This document shows positions 52,626 to 62,265 of a stretch of 64,000 bases of DNA, one piece after another. The notes below the pieces were generated by a model. It did no database searches. It worked only from the letters and a program-made list of their open reading frames with translations, and was not told the DNA's origin. Both the position numbers and the translations under genes were made by a program. The stretch spans positions 2,933,852 through 2,997,851 of the forward strand of contig NZ_NRSW01000001.1 of assembly GCF_002288635.1 (NCBI RefSeq), given 5' to 3'. Source of the DNA: Mucilaginibacter sp. MD40 (GTDB taxonomy: Bacteria > Bacteroidota > Bacteroidia > Sphingobacteriales > Sphingobacteriaceae). The first letter of the stretch is position 1, and each line of letters opens with the position of its first letter.

Positions 52626-54482
52626 TTACTGTATAAGCGTTATGTTAAAGGTAAAAGTAGCTTTTACAGTTGTATTGTTTGATGTGGTATAAACTAAAGC
52701 TTGTTTTACTGTGTACTTGTCCCCTACCTTGTTATGGCCGGGGTACTGACCAAGCGTGAACGTATAGTTTTTCTCGTTGTACTCGCTGTAAACCACCGCA
52801 GTTGGCCCCCATGTAACCACATTTCCGGCGGCGCTAAACCAATGTCCGTAGCCGTTAGCGGTTGTAGTAGCATTTAGTGTTCCGTTGCTTTCAATAGCAT
52901 AAAACTTAATAGCTGTACCCATTTTTGCAGTTAATTCATCAGGCTGCAGTACAAACGCGTTGGTGAGTTTAGACAGTTCTATAGATACAGGCGTACTGGT
53001 GTAATTGGCGTTATCCTGCTTAACAGATACATCATAGCTAAAATCAACATTGGTAGGTTGAGCACCGGGGTTGTTATTCAGATAACCATATACATTGGTA
53101 TTCTGGAATGTTACATTGTAAGGCCATTGCTCATCATTGGTGTTATCTTCATCCCATGCATGCTGGTTATACACTTTTGGTGCGCCTGTTACCACCATCC
53201 ATAACTTATCGCAATTTGCAGGAACGGTAAAACTAGCTACATCATTAGCGTTCTTATACACATTACTGTAAACCCTTTTGCCATCTTTTAAAAGTGCTAC
53301 ATAACCGTATCTCCAACCAGCTATAGAAGCGTCTACCTTGTTATACCCGCTGGCATTGGCCATACCTTTGAAAGTGGCAGAAACTACCGTTCCAGCTGCG
53401 GGTACATTTAACGGAATAACATTGTAACCGGTAGTTTGCGGGCAAAAATTATAATCAGGCTGGAATGATCCATCTGACTGGCGATTCATTTTTGAAATGT
53501 GCTTTCCTATATAGTTAGCGCCCATATCACGCAAAGCATCTAAATCCCAGGTCACTAATTTGGCTGAGGCATCGTATATTTCATCGTTGAATTGGTCCTG
53601 CGAAATATTGGTAATTCTTTGATAGGCCTGAATGGCATCTTCCGGTTGTTGCGATTGCCGCCACAGCTTTCCAATAAAGTCAATACCATGCTTTTGAGTC
53701 CAGTAGTAATGAATAAAGTAACTGCTATAGCGATAATCTTCGTGAAGGATATGTTTATAATAGTTATCAGTATAGCCGTTTAACCATCCGCCAAAAACTT
53801 CAGAAGGATAGCTTTGGTAGGCTTGCCATTGCGCGCATTGCTCCCAGAAAGTATTACCTCCTTTGCCACCGTAACCATATCTGAAACCATGGGTAAGGCC
53901 AAGGTCAACAGATACCATGTACTGAAACGTATGGCCAACCTCGTGTGCAATAGTGGCGCCAACCGGCTGGCAAGCCGCCGGACTTACCCAAAGAGAACCT
54001 ATAATATCATCATAGCCTGAACCTGTTGCCAGCCAATCATCCTGGTGATACAGGAAGATCATCATTTTATATTTATGAAGATTAGACGTACTTAAATTTA
54101 AATCGGCAAACTTTAGCTGGTTTACGTTCAGCTGGTAAAAGCCTTCCGCCTTGCTCAGCATGGCATCAATATCCACCCTGTATTTATCAGGCACGCTGGC
54201 GTCAGATGGGTTAACTTTTCCGTACTCTTTAGACCAAAAAATAATGTAATGATCGGACTGTTTTGAACGGGCATAACAGAACTGGCTTTCTTCAGAATTC
54301 CAGTCCATGTTCGCCATATCTTTTGGCTTGTAAATTTTCAACCCTGTTTCGGTGGTTACCGGTTTAGGGTCTTCCTTCGGGATGTCTTTATTCTTTTTAC
54401 AACTGGTTAATGAAGCCGAGCCAAGCGCCAGACAAAAGAGCAGACATTTGTAAACGGACAGGTAGTGGTTTTTATTTATCAT
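52626..54482 (-). CDS. Putative zinc metalloprotease lipoprotein (DUF6055/DUF4859-like)
   Basis: A 618-residue lipoprotein (LGSASLTSC, Cys28). The central part has HEVGHTFQ (His180, Glu181, His184), a zinc-protease motif, and Glu214 in FWEQCAQW 30 residues further on as a candidate third ligand. The sequence around it (YRVDIDAMLSKAEGFYQLNVNQLKF, YHQDDWLATGSGYDDIIGSLWVSP) fits the DUF6055 type; the C-terminal third has beta-rich repeats of DUF4859 type (VYSEYNEKNYTFTLGQYPGH). Function is not established. Start: ATG 54482 rather than GTG 54503. It converges with the GH operon and is co-oriented with the GH127/146 gene upstream. Outer-membrane surface location is likely. Confidence 0.75.
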   Translation of the reverse strand: MINKNHYLSVYKCLLFCLALGSASLTSCKKNKDIPKEDPKPVTTETGLKIYKPKDMANMDWNSEESQFCYARSKQSDHYIIFWSKEYGKVNPSDASVPDKYRVDIDAMLSKAEGFYQLNVNQLKFADLNLSTSNLHKYKMMIFLYHQDDWLATGSGYDDIIGSLWVSPAACQPVGATIAHEVGHTFQYMVSVDLGLTHGFRYGYGGKGGNTFWEQCAQWQAYQSYPSEVFGGWLNGYTDNYYKHILHEDYRYSSYFIHYYWTQKHGIDFIGKLWRQSQQPEDAIQAYQRITNISQDQFNDEIYDASAKLVTWDLDALRDMGANYIGKHISKMNRQSDGSFQPDYNFCPQTTGYNVIPLNVPAAGTVVSATFKGMANASGYNKVDASIAGWRYGYVALLKDGKRVYSNVYKNANDVASFTVPANCDKLWMVVTGAPKVYNQHAWDEDNTNDEQWPYNVTFQNTNVYGYLNNNPGAQPTNVDFSYDVSVKQDNANYTSTPVSIELSKLTNAFVLQPDELTAKMGTAIKFYAIESNGTLNATTTANGYGHWFSAAGNVVTWGPTAVVYSEYNEKNYTFTLGQYPGHNKVGDKYTVKQALVYTTSNNTTVKATFTFNITLIQ

Positions 54483-54748
54483 TAAATTAAGGTTTGATTT
54501 CACTGAAATGCCGGCTATTACCTGGCGGCTTATTCCAGCCTACACAAAATATCCGGCTGTTATATAAGTATCGTTCAACACAACTTTACATAGCTCCTAA
54601 AAAGCTAATTGCCAGTTACTTATTCAACATATTCAAACTTAAAGAAAACCTTAACTTATATTTTTTAATAAATTAACTTATAGTACACACATATTAACAA
54701 AGTATTTGATTGTCAAATACTTTAATTTTAACCCACAAAAAATAAAGC

Positions 54749-57700
54749 TTATTTAAGCTTTACATCTAAGTAAACAGAATGCCGGCCGTAAGAATCATAA
54801 AATGGTTTAAATGGTACACCATCAATAGTAAATTTAAGTTCACGGGGATCACCTTTAATTCCTTTGCCAATATCATCAGCATCAAGTGTTACTTTACGCC
54901 AATCTTTTCTCGCTTGTGGTTCTTGTGCAGCAAGCAGTATAGGACCATAAAACAAACTGGCAATATTCTGCTGATCCATCACCGGATCCAGATGAAACTG
55001 GAAAGGCATTTTAAGATCTATCGTATCGCCGCTTTTCCAGTTACGGCTTATTTTTAAATAGCTGCCGGGTGTTGCCTGCAGCTTTTGCTCACGGCCATTG
55101 ATTTTTACATAAAAACCTTTGGTTGCCCATCCCGGCACACGCACATACAAATCAAACTGGCCATCTCCTTTAATGGTAAGACGGGTATGGTCTTCATTAG
55201 GAAAGGCTGTTGTTTGCTGTATAACCATGTTTCTTTCTGTCCATTGCAAAGTAGATGGGATATACAGGTTTACATACAGGGACTGGTTATCTGTACTTTT
55301 AAAATAAATGGTGTTTTGCAGTTTAGTGCTACTTTCTAAAGCAGTACCATTACAGCAGGTAAAGCCTGTCATATCAGCATTGCTGAACTGCTTTACAGAG
55401 CCGGGCCTTAAAGGTACGTGATAAGTGTTACCCGCGTTGTCCTCAGCTACTGATGCCAGAATATGGTTATACAATGCTCTTTCATAGTAATCCATCAGTT
55501 CTGCCTTCGGGGTGTACATAAACAGGTCATCGGTAAGTTTTAACATGTTGTAGGTTGCACAGGTTTCGTTTTGTCCGCCGGCCGAAAAGCCGTTTTGGTA
55601 CAACGTTGCAGGCTGGCTTACAAAGCATTCTGCGTTAGCAGGATTACGAGCCCCGGCAACGCCGCCTATGCTGTACATGTAATCACTCACGGCTTTGTGC
55701 CAAAAATTATCGGCCACCTCAAAGTATTCGGGGTTATTTGATGCCTTATAGGTTTCTATGCTGCCTATTATTTGTGGTATATGTTGGTTTGCATGCAGGC
55801 CCCTGAAATTATCCACGTTTTTAACTAAGCCGCTTGAGTGTTCCTTATCACCAAAAAACACCCGGATATTATCAAAACGCTGAGCTGTTTTTAAGTACTT
55901 ATCGTTATTAGTGATGAGGTACATGCGAGACATTACCTCGTTCATGCCGCCATACTCCCCTGCTATATAAGTATTCCACATTTTAATAAGCGTATCCTGC
56001 GGAAGCTTGCTTAGTCGGGCGTACACCCAGTCGCCCATTCCGGTAGCAATAGCGAGTGCTTTTTTATTACCGGTTACTTCATATACATCCAGCAAACCGG
56101 CTAATATTTTATGTAAGGTATAATAAGGCGCCCATATCTGAGTATTTTGTCCGCCATATTTGGCACCGTGCTCCAGCATAATAAACTGGTCGGGCGGATA
56201 AGCGCTAATATACCCTTCGCCCCAGTTCCAATAATCTGTACGCAATCCCTGATCGGTCAGGTCAGAATCATAGGTAGATTTTCCCGGGCCGAAAGGAACA
56301 GCAACAGGGTCTGATACATGCGATCCTCCTGGATTTTTTGCTTTACCTGATAGTTGCGAAAGATCATACAGAGTATTAACCATGTATTTCATTTTAGCCT
56401 CGAAGTTGGCCTGAAGTGCCTTATCATATCCGGTACTTGCATATGCCTGTGCAATTGCTGTTAAGTAATGCCCTGTGGCGTGCCCGCGCAGTTTAGTGTC
56501 CTGGCTATCCCATACGCCAAGAGGCTGAGTACCGGAGGGTTGCTTTTGACCAAAGGTTTCGCGAAACATGTACAAAAACGAATTCGGGTCGGTTTTTGCC
56601 AAAGTCCTCAGGAATTTATCCCGGTTTTCAATAAACTTTGTTTGATGACCTTTTATATCAGTATTGAGCGAAACCTGATCGAGCCTGAATGGCTCAAGCT
56701 TTGCCTTTAATACTATTGGTTTAGCAGGCGCTTTTACTGTTACAATAGCCTTGGGCTGTAAAGAAGTGCCAGGGATGCTTCCCTTCAATACGTAGCTTCC
56801 TGTTTGTTGAACGGAATCTGTGTTAGTAGGATTAGGCCACAATACCCGAACTTTAGGGCCTTTAAACCCATTTTTGTAGGTTCCCCGCAAGTAATCAGGC
56901 AACCGGGGTAAGCTGCCTTGTTCAGTTTCCACAGTAACATCTGCAACCTTTAGCAGACGTGCATTATATAACTGAGGGTTTGCCGATGAAAAACGAGGAA
57001 GATCGTCTTCTGATTTAGCTGTTACATTTACTACCGGCTGGCTGCCGTTTAAGGCATGACCATATATATTTTTAACCTGGTTGCTGTTAAGTGCTACCCG
57101 GTATATCCGGAAATCATGTATCAGTGCATTTAAATAACCAGCTCCCGCCGCTAACGATCTGCCAATATATAACTGCTTTTTCTCAGTTTGGCGACCAAAA
57201 ATTTCAGTTAATTCTTTTGGGGTACTTTTAACCTCACCTATAACCTTGCCATTAATATAAGTAATAATTCTTCCGGACGGGATATCGGCTACCAAAACAA
57301 GATGGGCCCATTTATTGGGTGCTAAGGCAGGAGCCGATACAATCGATTTGACACCTGGTTTGTTGCTAAGCATTCCGGCTTTAAAAAGTTTTGTCTCTTT
57401 TGTGCCTTCAGGAGAGGCAAAAAAATGATGATTACTATCCTTGCCAAAATCAAACAGATATTGTCCTGGCTCATTTGAACCTAAGTTGATCCATGCTGTT
57501 ATACTGATGGATTCCAAATCGGTTAAAGCTTCAGCGGGGAGAGCAATAAAAGTGTTGGTGCCGCTTAAGGATAATACATTACCAAAACGGCCGTCGCGAA
57601 CAAATTTAACATCACCCTGTGGTGTACCATGCAAAGTATTGCGCGACCAGTCTTTAGCGTTGCCATCAAACACATAACGCGCAACCATATCAGTCTCACC

Positions 57701-57808
57701 AATTCCGTCCAATATCTGGTCTCCACTTTGTGCTTTCACACCATATGCGGAGGTAATTAATATAATTAAAGAAAAAAGAAACTTCAAAAAAGTAGTATTT
57801 GCTTTCAT
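54749..57808 (-). CDS. LamG domain plus GH127/GH146-type beta-L-arabinofuranosidase
   Basis: A 1019-residue secreted enzyme (signal peptide to about 27, GVKAQ). N-terminal LamG/concanavalin-like domain about 44-245, a linker, and an (alpha/alpha)6 barrel of the DUF1680 family. Zinc and nucleophile residues are present: Glu748 and Cys750 (NETCATYN) and the pair Cys818-Cys819 (TCCNG), the same arrangement as the HypBA1 enzyme in which a zinc-bound cysteine is the nucleophile. It removes beta-L-arabinofuranose, as in extensin or pectic arabinan side chains. Start ATG 57808 is chosen for the signal peptide; a longer frame to 57886 lacks one. Upstream of the lipoprotein gene on the same strand, 245-267 bp apart. 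Confidence 0.9.
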   Translation of the reverse strand: MKANTTFLKFLFSLIILITSAYGVKAQSGDQILDGIGETDMVARYVFDGNAKDWSRNTLHGTPQGDVKFVRDGRFGNVLSLSGTNTFIALPAEALTDLESISITAWINLGSNEPGQYLFDFGKDSNHHFFASPEGTKETKLFKAGMLSNKPGVKSIVSAPALAPNKWAHLVLVADIPSGRIITYINGKVIGEVKSTPKELTEIFGRQTEKKQLYIGRSLAAGAGYLNALIHDFRIYRVALNSNQVKNIYGHALNGSQPVVNVTAKSEDDLPRFSSANPQLYNARLLKVADVTVETEQGSLPRLPDYLRGTYKNGFKGPKVRVLWPNPTNTDSVQQTGSYVLKGSIPGTSLQPKAIVTVKAPAKPIVLKAKLEPFRLDQVSLNTDIKGHQTKFIENRDKFLRTLAKTDPNSFLYMFRETFGQKQPSGTQPLGVWDSQDTKLRGHATGHYLTAIAQAYASTGYDKALQANFEAKMKYMVNTLYDLSQLSGKAKNPGGSHVSDPVAVPFGPGKSTYDSDLTDQGLRTDYWNWGEGYISAYPPDQFIMLEHGAKYGGQNTQIWAPYYTLHKILAGLLDVYEVTGNKKALAIATGMGDWVYARLSKLPQDTLIKMWNTYIAGEYGGMNEVMSRMYLITNNDKYLKTAQRFDNIRVFFGDKEHSSGLVKNVDNFRGLHANQHIPQIIGSIETYKASNNPEYFEVADNFWHKAVSDYMYSIGGVAGARNPANAECFVSQPATLYQNGFSAGGQNETCATYNMLKLTDDLFMYTPKAELMDYYERALYNHILASVAEDNAGNTYHVPLRPGSVKQFSNADMTGFTCCNGTALESSTKLQNTIYFKSTDNQSLYVNLYIPSTLQWTERNMVIQQTTAFPNEDHTRLTIKGDGQFDLYVRVPGWATKGFYVKINGREQKLQATPGSYLKISRNWKSGDTIDLKMPFQFHLDPVMDQQNIASLFYGPILLAAQEPQARKDWRKVTLDADDIGKGIKGDPRELKFTIDGVPFKPFYDSYGRHSVYLDVKLK

Positions 57809-58079
57809 ATTGTTGTTGTACACAAAAAACATTTTTGTTCCGGTAAGGATAAGACCTATTAATACTATATAGGTAACAGACTGCACCTTTTCAAATAAAT
57901 GACTAATTCTTTAATTAAAAGTCATAAAATTTATCAGCAACTAACCTTATTTTAACAAATTGGCTTTACTGCAACTATACTTATAACTTATAAAAAACTC
58001 TATGTATTGTGTACATGGCTTTTAGTTGTGGATTATATAACCATAATTGGGTGCTTGGGTGAGTTTGGCTTTCACCAAG

Positions 58080-58118
58080 TACCCAAAATAGCTTGTCGTT
58101 GACAAGCTATTTTGGGTA
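58080..58118. repeat. Long perfect hairpin between the GH127/146 and kup genes
   Basis: ACCCAAAATAGCTTGTC (58081-58097) and GACAAGCTATTTTGGGT (58101-58117) form 17 perfect pairs, 18 with the outer T-A, and a loop of three. A further imperfect repeat (GGGTGCTTGGGTGAG at about 58049 against TTTCACCAAGTACCC at 58071-58085) overlaps its left side. The tail on the plus strand is ATAATTATTATTTAA; on the minus strand it is not U-rich. This lies in the 354-bp noncoding stretch 57809-58162, 45 bp beyond the kup stop. Confidence 0.7.
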
Positions 58119-58162
58119 TAATTATTATTTAATTAGTATGCAGATAAACAGCTTGCTTAGCT

Positions 58163-60130
58163 TTACATATTAACACGTTCCAGATGTATGTTAGTTAATG
58201 GATTTACGATCAGCGGGATCTTTTCAATCCTTGTTTCGCTCGTATCTAATCCAAAAGCTTTGGCATCACTCAGGGCCAGATCACTTATAGTAAAATAGCT
58301 GCTGAGAATAAAACTCTCCACTTTGCTGAGAATGTTATTGTATGATAAGAAACGTTCGATCAATACAAATTGAAAGTCTGCAGGCAAATTAAAGTTACCC
58401 AAAGATTCATATTTACTGGTAATATCAATTTCTTTTCGCTCTATCATTTCCTCTACAGCCTTACGGAATAACACATTCACCTTCGGCGGTATCCTAAAGC
58501 CGATCCGGAATTCCAAACGTATCACCTTACCATCTTCTAATTTCTCCACAGCATATTCCATTGTATAAGGAGCATCAGTACGCTCAATATGCACAAACCA
58601 ATATACATCGGCACGTTTAGGCTTACGGCTCAAAATAGAATGAATTATCCGTTCTTCTATTTGCTTGCTGTTGTTTGCTTTGGTAAGGTATATGAGGTGA
58701 GTTGAATACTTAGGTATGCCCTGGTCAGAACTTACGGCCTTGAACATAGGCATATAGTCCTGGATATTCACAAAATTAAGGTAACGGTTAGTGATCTTAC
58801 GTGCGCGGTACCAGATGTACATGGTAAAAATCAACCCAACCTCAAATACCAAAAAGAATAAACGTTTTAACAGTTTTACAGCATTGGTGACAAAGAAAGA
58901 TCCCTCAACGGTAACAAAAACGCAAATGATAATTACTACGATCCATAATGGCCAGTGCTTTTTATACCGCATAAAATAATACATGAGGTAAGTAGTCATG
59001 AGCATAGCTACCGTAATAGAAAACCCGTAAGCGGCGGTCATGGCTTCTGATGTTTTGAAATACAATGTTACTGCAATACACCCGAAACACAACAGCCAGT
59101 TAATACTTGGTATATAGATCTGACCACGAATGTTTGATGGGAACTTAACTGTTACCCTGGGCCAAAAATTCATACTGATAGCCTCGCTGATCAATGTAAA
59201 TGACCCACTGATCAAAGCCTGACTGGCAATGATTGTTGCCATGGTGGCTATGCCTATAGCCGGTAGTAACATCGCGTGCGGCACAATGGCGAAAAACGGA
59301 TTTATGGCATTAAAATCATATCCGTGCGGCCTTGTAAGTACCCACGCACCCTGACCGAGGTAGTTTAAAATGAGGGCTGTTTTAACTAAAATCCAACTGG
59401 CTTGAATATTCTTACGGCCGCAATGGCCAAGGTCACTGTATAAAGCCTCGGCACCTGTGGTACATAAAAACACCGCCCCTAACAACCAAAAACCTTTAGG
59501 ATGCTCGCTCAACAAATGCCATGCGTACGCCGGATTAAGCGCTTTAATGATCATAGGATAATGCGCAACCTGAACAAAACCTAAAATGCCCAGCATTAGA
59601 AACCAGATAAGCATAACCGGCCCGAATGCAGCACCTACTACATTGGTGCCAAATTGCTGAAAGAAGAACAGAAGCAATATGATGCCGATGACGATACCAA
59701 TGATCAGGTCGTGGCCCGGTACAAAGTCTTTAGAAAGTGCAGGTACCAAACCCAAGCCTTCAATAGCAGATGTAACAGAAATCGGCGGCGTAATGATACC
59801 ATCGGCTAATAGCGTACCGGCTCCAATAATTGCTGGTATGGCAAGGCGCTTGCCGTATCTGCGTACCAGCGCGTACAAGGAAAAAATACCGCCCTCGCCC
59901 CTGTTATCAGCTTGTAATGTGATCAGGATATACTTGAATGTGGTTTGCAAGGTGAGGGTCCAGAAAACGCATGATATGGCACCAAGTACAAGAAAAGCGT
60001 CGGCCCGCCCTCCTTCTTTAATGATAGTTTGAAAAGTATAAAGCGGTGATGTACCTATATCGCCGAATACGATGCCTAACGTGATTAATACACCCGCGGC
60101 GGATAGTTTGGTAAAATGTGGGGTTTGCAT
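58163..60130 (-). CDS. kup: Potassium uptake permease Kup
   Basis: A 655-residue membrane protein of the Kup/HAK/KT family with about 12 helices. LGIVFGDIGTSPLYTFQTI in the first helix region is diagnostic, as are DNRGEGGIFSLYAL and GTLLADGIITPPISVTSAIEGL. A ~200-residue cytoplasmic C-terminal domain follows the helices. It imports K+ with H+. It is monocistronic, unrelated to the glycan genes around it, and its upstream neighbour on the same strand is DUF6377. Confidence 0.95.
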   Translation of the reverse strand: MQTPHFTKLSAAGVLITLGIVFGDIGTSPLYTFQTIIKEGGRADAFLVLGAISCVFWTLTLQTTFKYILITLQADNRGEGGIFSLYALVRRYGKRLAIPAIIGAGTLLADGIITPPISVTSAIEGLGLVPALSKDFVPGHDLIIGIVIGIILLLFFFQQFGTNVVGAAFGPVMLIWFLMLGILGFVQVAHYPMIIKALNPAYAWHLLSEHPKGFWLLGAVFLCTTGAEALYSDLGHCGRKNIQASWILVKTALILNYLGQGAWVLTRPHGYDFNAINPFFAIVPHAMLLPAIGIATMATIIASQALISGSFTLISEAISMNFWPRVTVKFPSNIRGQIYIPSINWLLCFGCIAVTLYFKTSEAMTAAYGFSITVAMLMTTYLMYYFMRYKKHWPLWIVVIIICVFVTVEGSFFVTNAVKLLKRLFFLVFEVGLIFTMYIWYRARKITNRYLNFVNIQDYMPMFKAVSSDQGIPKYSTHLIYLTKANNSKQIEERIIHSILSRKPKRADVYWFVHIERTDAPYTMEYAVEKLEDGKVIRLEFRIGFRIPPKVNVLFRKAVEEMIERKEIDITSKYESLGNFNLPADFQFVLIERFLSYNNILSKVESFILSSYFTISDLALSDAKAFGLDTSETRIEKIPLIVNPLTNIHLERVNM

Positions 60131-60294
60131 TGAGTATCGGAACGTAAATTTTGTGCGAATTTATCTAAAATGGCGTGTTTGCAAACGTTTCCATCATTTT
60201 AATTTTATTGTAATAAATAATGATACTGAGTCATACTGTTTCACATTGCTATTATTACATGAATCGTGTATTAAAAAAATGCCTCTACCCACAT

Positions 60295-61908
60295 TCAATT
60301 AAAAGTCGAGTCGTCTGTAAATTTTATCTCCATCACTTTTTGCTCAAAAATTTCGGGGGCAACTAAAGCTTTCGCCTTGATGCGGGCTTTGTAGGTGTAT
60401 ACCGTGCTGACAGTATAATCCAGAATCTTGGCTATGGTTTCAACATCTGTAACACCAAGGCGCATTAATGCAAAAATGCGTAATGTTGGGGTCAGCATTT
60501 CTCCTTTCTTAAGCCATATCTGGTCTTCCTTTCTCAATAGTGAATTAAAAGAGGCAACGAAATTTGGGAACAAGGTTAGTAGTACACTATCAAGTGTGGC
60601 GTATAACTGCGTTTTTTCCTGTTGTATCTGCACATTGCCTAATACGGTTGTAGCATCCTGGTATTTACCTAACTTAATATTGTGCTGGGTTTTACGCTTC
60701 ACTTTTTCCAGTGTTTCAATGTATGATGAACAGGTTTTAAAAAACAATCCTATCAATTCTTCCTTAATTTTTGATGACTCCCACAACATGCCGTTCACAT
60801 CCTGCAATTCTGCGTTTTTTTCTTTGATCACTTCCTCATTGGTCTTAATGCGGATAACCTGTTTGCGGAATAAGACTAGTTGAAAAAATAGTACCACAGC
60901 AACCAGCAAAAATATCACAAGCCCTATCCAAACCATGTCCTTTTCGTGCTGCTTCTCTTCCAATAACCTGCTGGCTATCAGTGGCAGTACAGATTCTATT
61001 TGAGCAGCCCTGTTACGCGTTCCGTAAAATGCAGCATTGCCCAATGCCTCCCTGATGCAAATATAAGCGTCACTATTGCGGTCAAGTTTAAAAAACTCCT
61101 GGCCTAACAGGAATATGGCGAACGTTTCTTTAGTGGCCGAGCGCACATCGCTTATGGCGGCAAGCATTAAAAGCAAAAGCTTATCATCTCCCTCGTAGGC
61201 ATGGCTAACCAAGGTAGCAGCCATTGCTATCTGATGGGCAGAGAGGCCATTAGTTAAAAAGTATCGATAATAAAATGCGGCTGTTGGCTTACGCTGTTTA
61301 TCCGTTTCCGGAGCGAAAGCCATGCTAATGGTTCGTTCCAGTTTATCTGGGGTGGTGATATTGGCAGCACTTGCATAATCCCGTCGCGAGGCCTGTTTAT
61401 AACGACTTGCAAAATACGCGTCGTTTTCGTAAGCCGATACCTCTGCATACAGCATAGCCCTTAAGTTCAAAAACTCATGCATGGTTGGTTTGGGCAGGGC
61501 TGCTGTATCTATTAAAGCAACAGCCTCAAATGCCTCTTTGTAAAAACCGGATTTAAGCAACACCGTAACCATTGCCATGCGGCTCTTTATCAGCTCTTCT
61601 TTTTTATTGAACTTTAGGCACAAGTTTATCATCCGGTTAACGCTTGTAACGGCCGAATCAAATTTAAATGAACTATATTCTTCAAATAATTGCGATAGAA
61701 GCACAAACTGTGGCTCAAAGCCTTTACCCGTTATAGCGGCTAAGCGCCGACTTAAAAACTGAATCCTTTGCTGTTTTTGGTGTATATATTCCGGTTCTTT
61801 ACTTAACTCCGCTTTTAACACCTTCCAAAGACTATCCGTTTTGGTGCTAAACGAATAAGCTGAAAATGTAGCAAGCAAAAAGGTGACTAATAAAAGGACT
61901 CTTTTCAT
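60295..61908 (-). CDS. DUF6377-type transcriptional regulator (TPR-like sensor, TM, HTH)
   Basis: A 537-residue protein: signal peptide or N-terminal anchor (1-20), periplasmic helical TPR-like domain to about 320, one transmembrane helix about 325-347, a cytoplasmic coiled region, and a C-terminal helix-turn-helix (about 470-515, LRIFALMRLGVTDVETIAKILDYTVSTVYTYKARIKAKA). This architecture is that of DUF6377 proteins. It lies next to a GH43 gene and a SusC start on the other strand, so it is the probable regulator of that polysaccharide locus, sensing a periplasmic sugar (inferred). No separate kinase is needed in this type. Confidence 0.82.
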   Translation of the reverse strand: MKRVLLLVTFLLATFSAYSFSTKTDSLWKVLKAELSKEPEYIHQKQQRIQFLSRRLAAITGKGFEPQFVLLSQLFEEYSSFKFDSAVTSVNRMINLCLKFNKKEELIKSRMAMVTVLLKSGFYKEAFEAVALIDTAALPKPTMHEFLNLRAMLYAEVSAYENDAYFASRYKQASRRDYASAANITTPDKLERTISMAFAPETDKQRKPTAAFYYRYFLTNGLSAHQIAMAATLVSHAYEGDDKLLLLMLAAISDVRSATKETFAIFLLGQEFFKLDRNSDAYICIREALGNAAFYGTRNRAAQIESVLPLIASRLLEEKQHEKDMVWIGLVIFLLVAVVLFFQLVLFRKQVIRIKTNEEVIKEKNAELQDVNGMLWESSKIKEELIGLFFKTCSSYIETLEKVKRKTQHNIKLGKYQDATTVLGNVQIQQEKTQLYATLDSVLLTLFPNFVASFNSLLRKEDQIWLKKGEMLTPTLRIFALMRLGVTDVETIAKILDYTVSTVYTYKARIKAKALVAPEIFEQKVMEIKFTDDSTFN

Positions 61909-62265
61909 TGGTTATTAAGGAGTGACAGTCAACGTCCGTAAAACGATTGCTTAAAAATAAAATAATAATGTCAATTGGGTTTCTTACGAGTTGTTGATAG
62001 CCCTTAAACAATTATATATACCAATGCGATATAAGATTGAAAGCTTGATTTTGATAGGATTTGCAGTATTTAAATACCTGATTATTAATTAATTTTAAAT
62101 TAAACAGTTTTGATTTTTAGTTTGACTGACATCTCGCAGCATCACAGGCAATTTTTCGTCACTACATTTGGTCTAACCGATTATAAGTGTTAAACAGACA
62201 TCTTTTGGCTTCCTTTTATGCCGGTTGTTTAGCACATCAATTTTTCTGAAACTATTTACAAACCT
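61909..62265. other. Divergent regulatory region between DUF6377 and GH43 genes
   Basis: 357 bp without a gene. It contains an exact -7 box TACATTTG at 62163-62170 on the plus strand, giving about 90 bases of leader to the GH43 start. No -33 was identified. No RNA structure or inverted repeat of note was recognised in the rest. Confidence 0.45.
62163..62170 (+). promoter_or_regulatory. -7 promoter box of the GH43 gene
   Basis: TACATTTG matches TAnnTTTG exactly; no TTTG at the expected -33 distance. Confidence 0.4.

Noticed and set aside
59679..60032. 117-residue plus-strand frame inside kup
   Set aside because: Antisense shadow of the conserved N-terminal helices of Kup.
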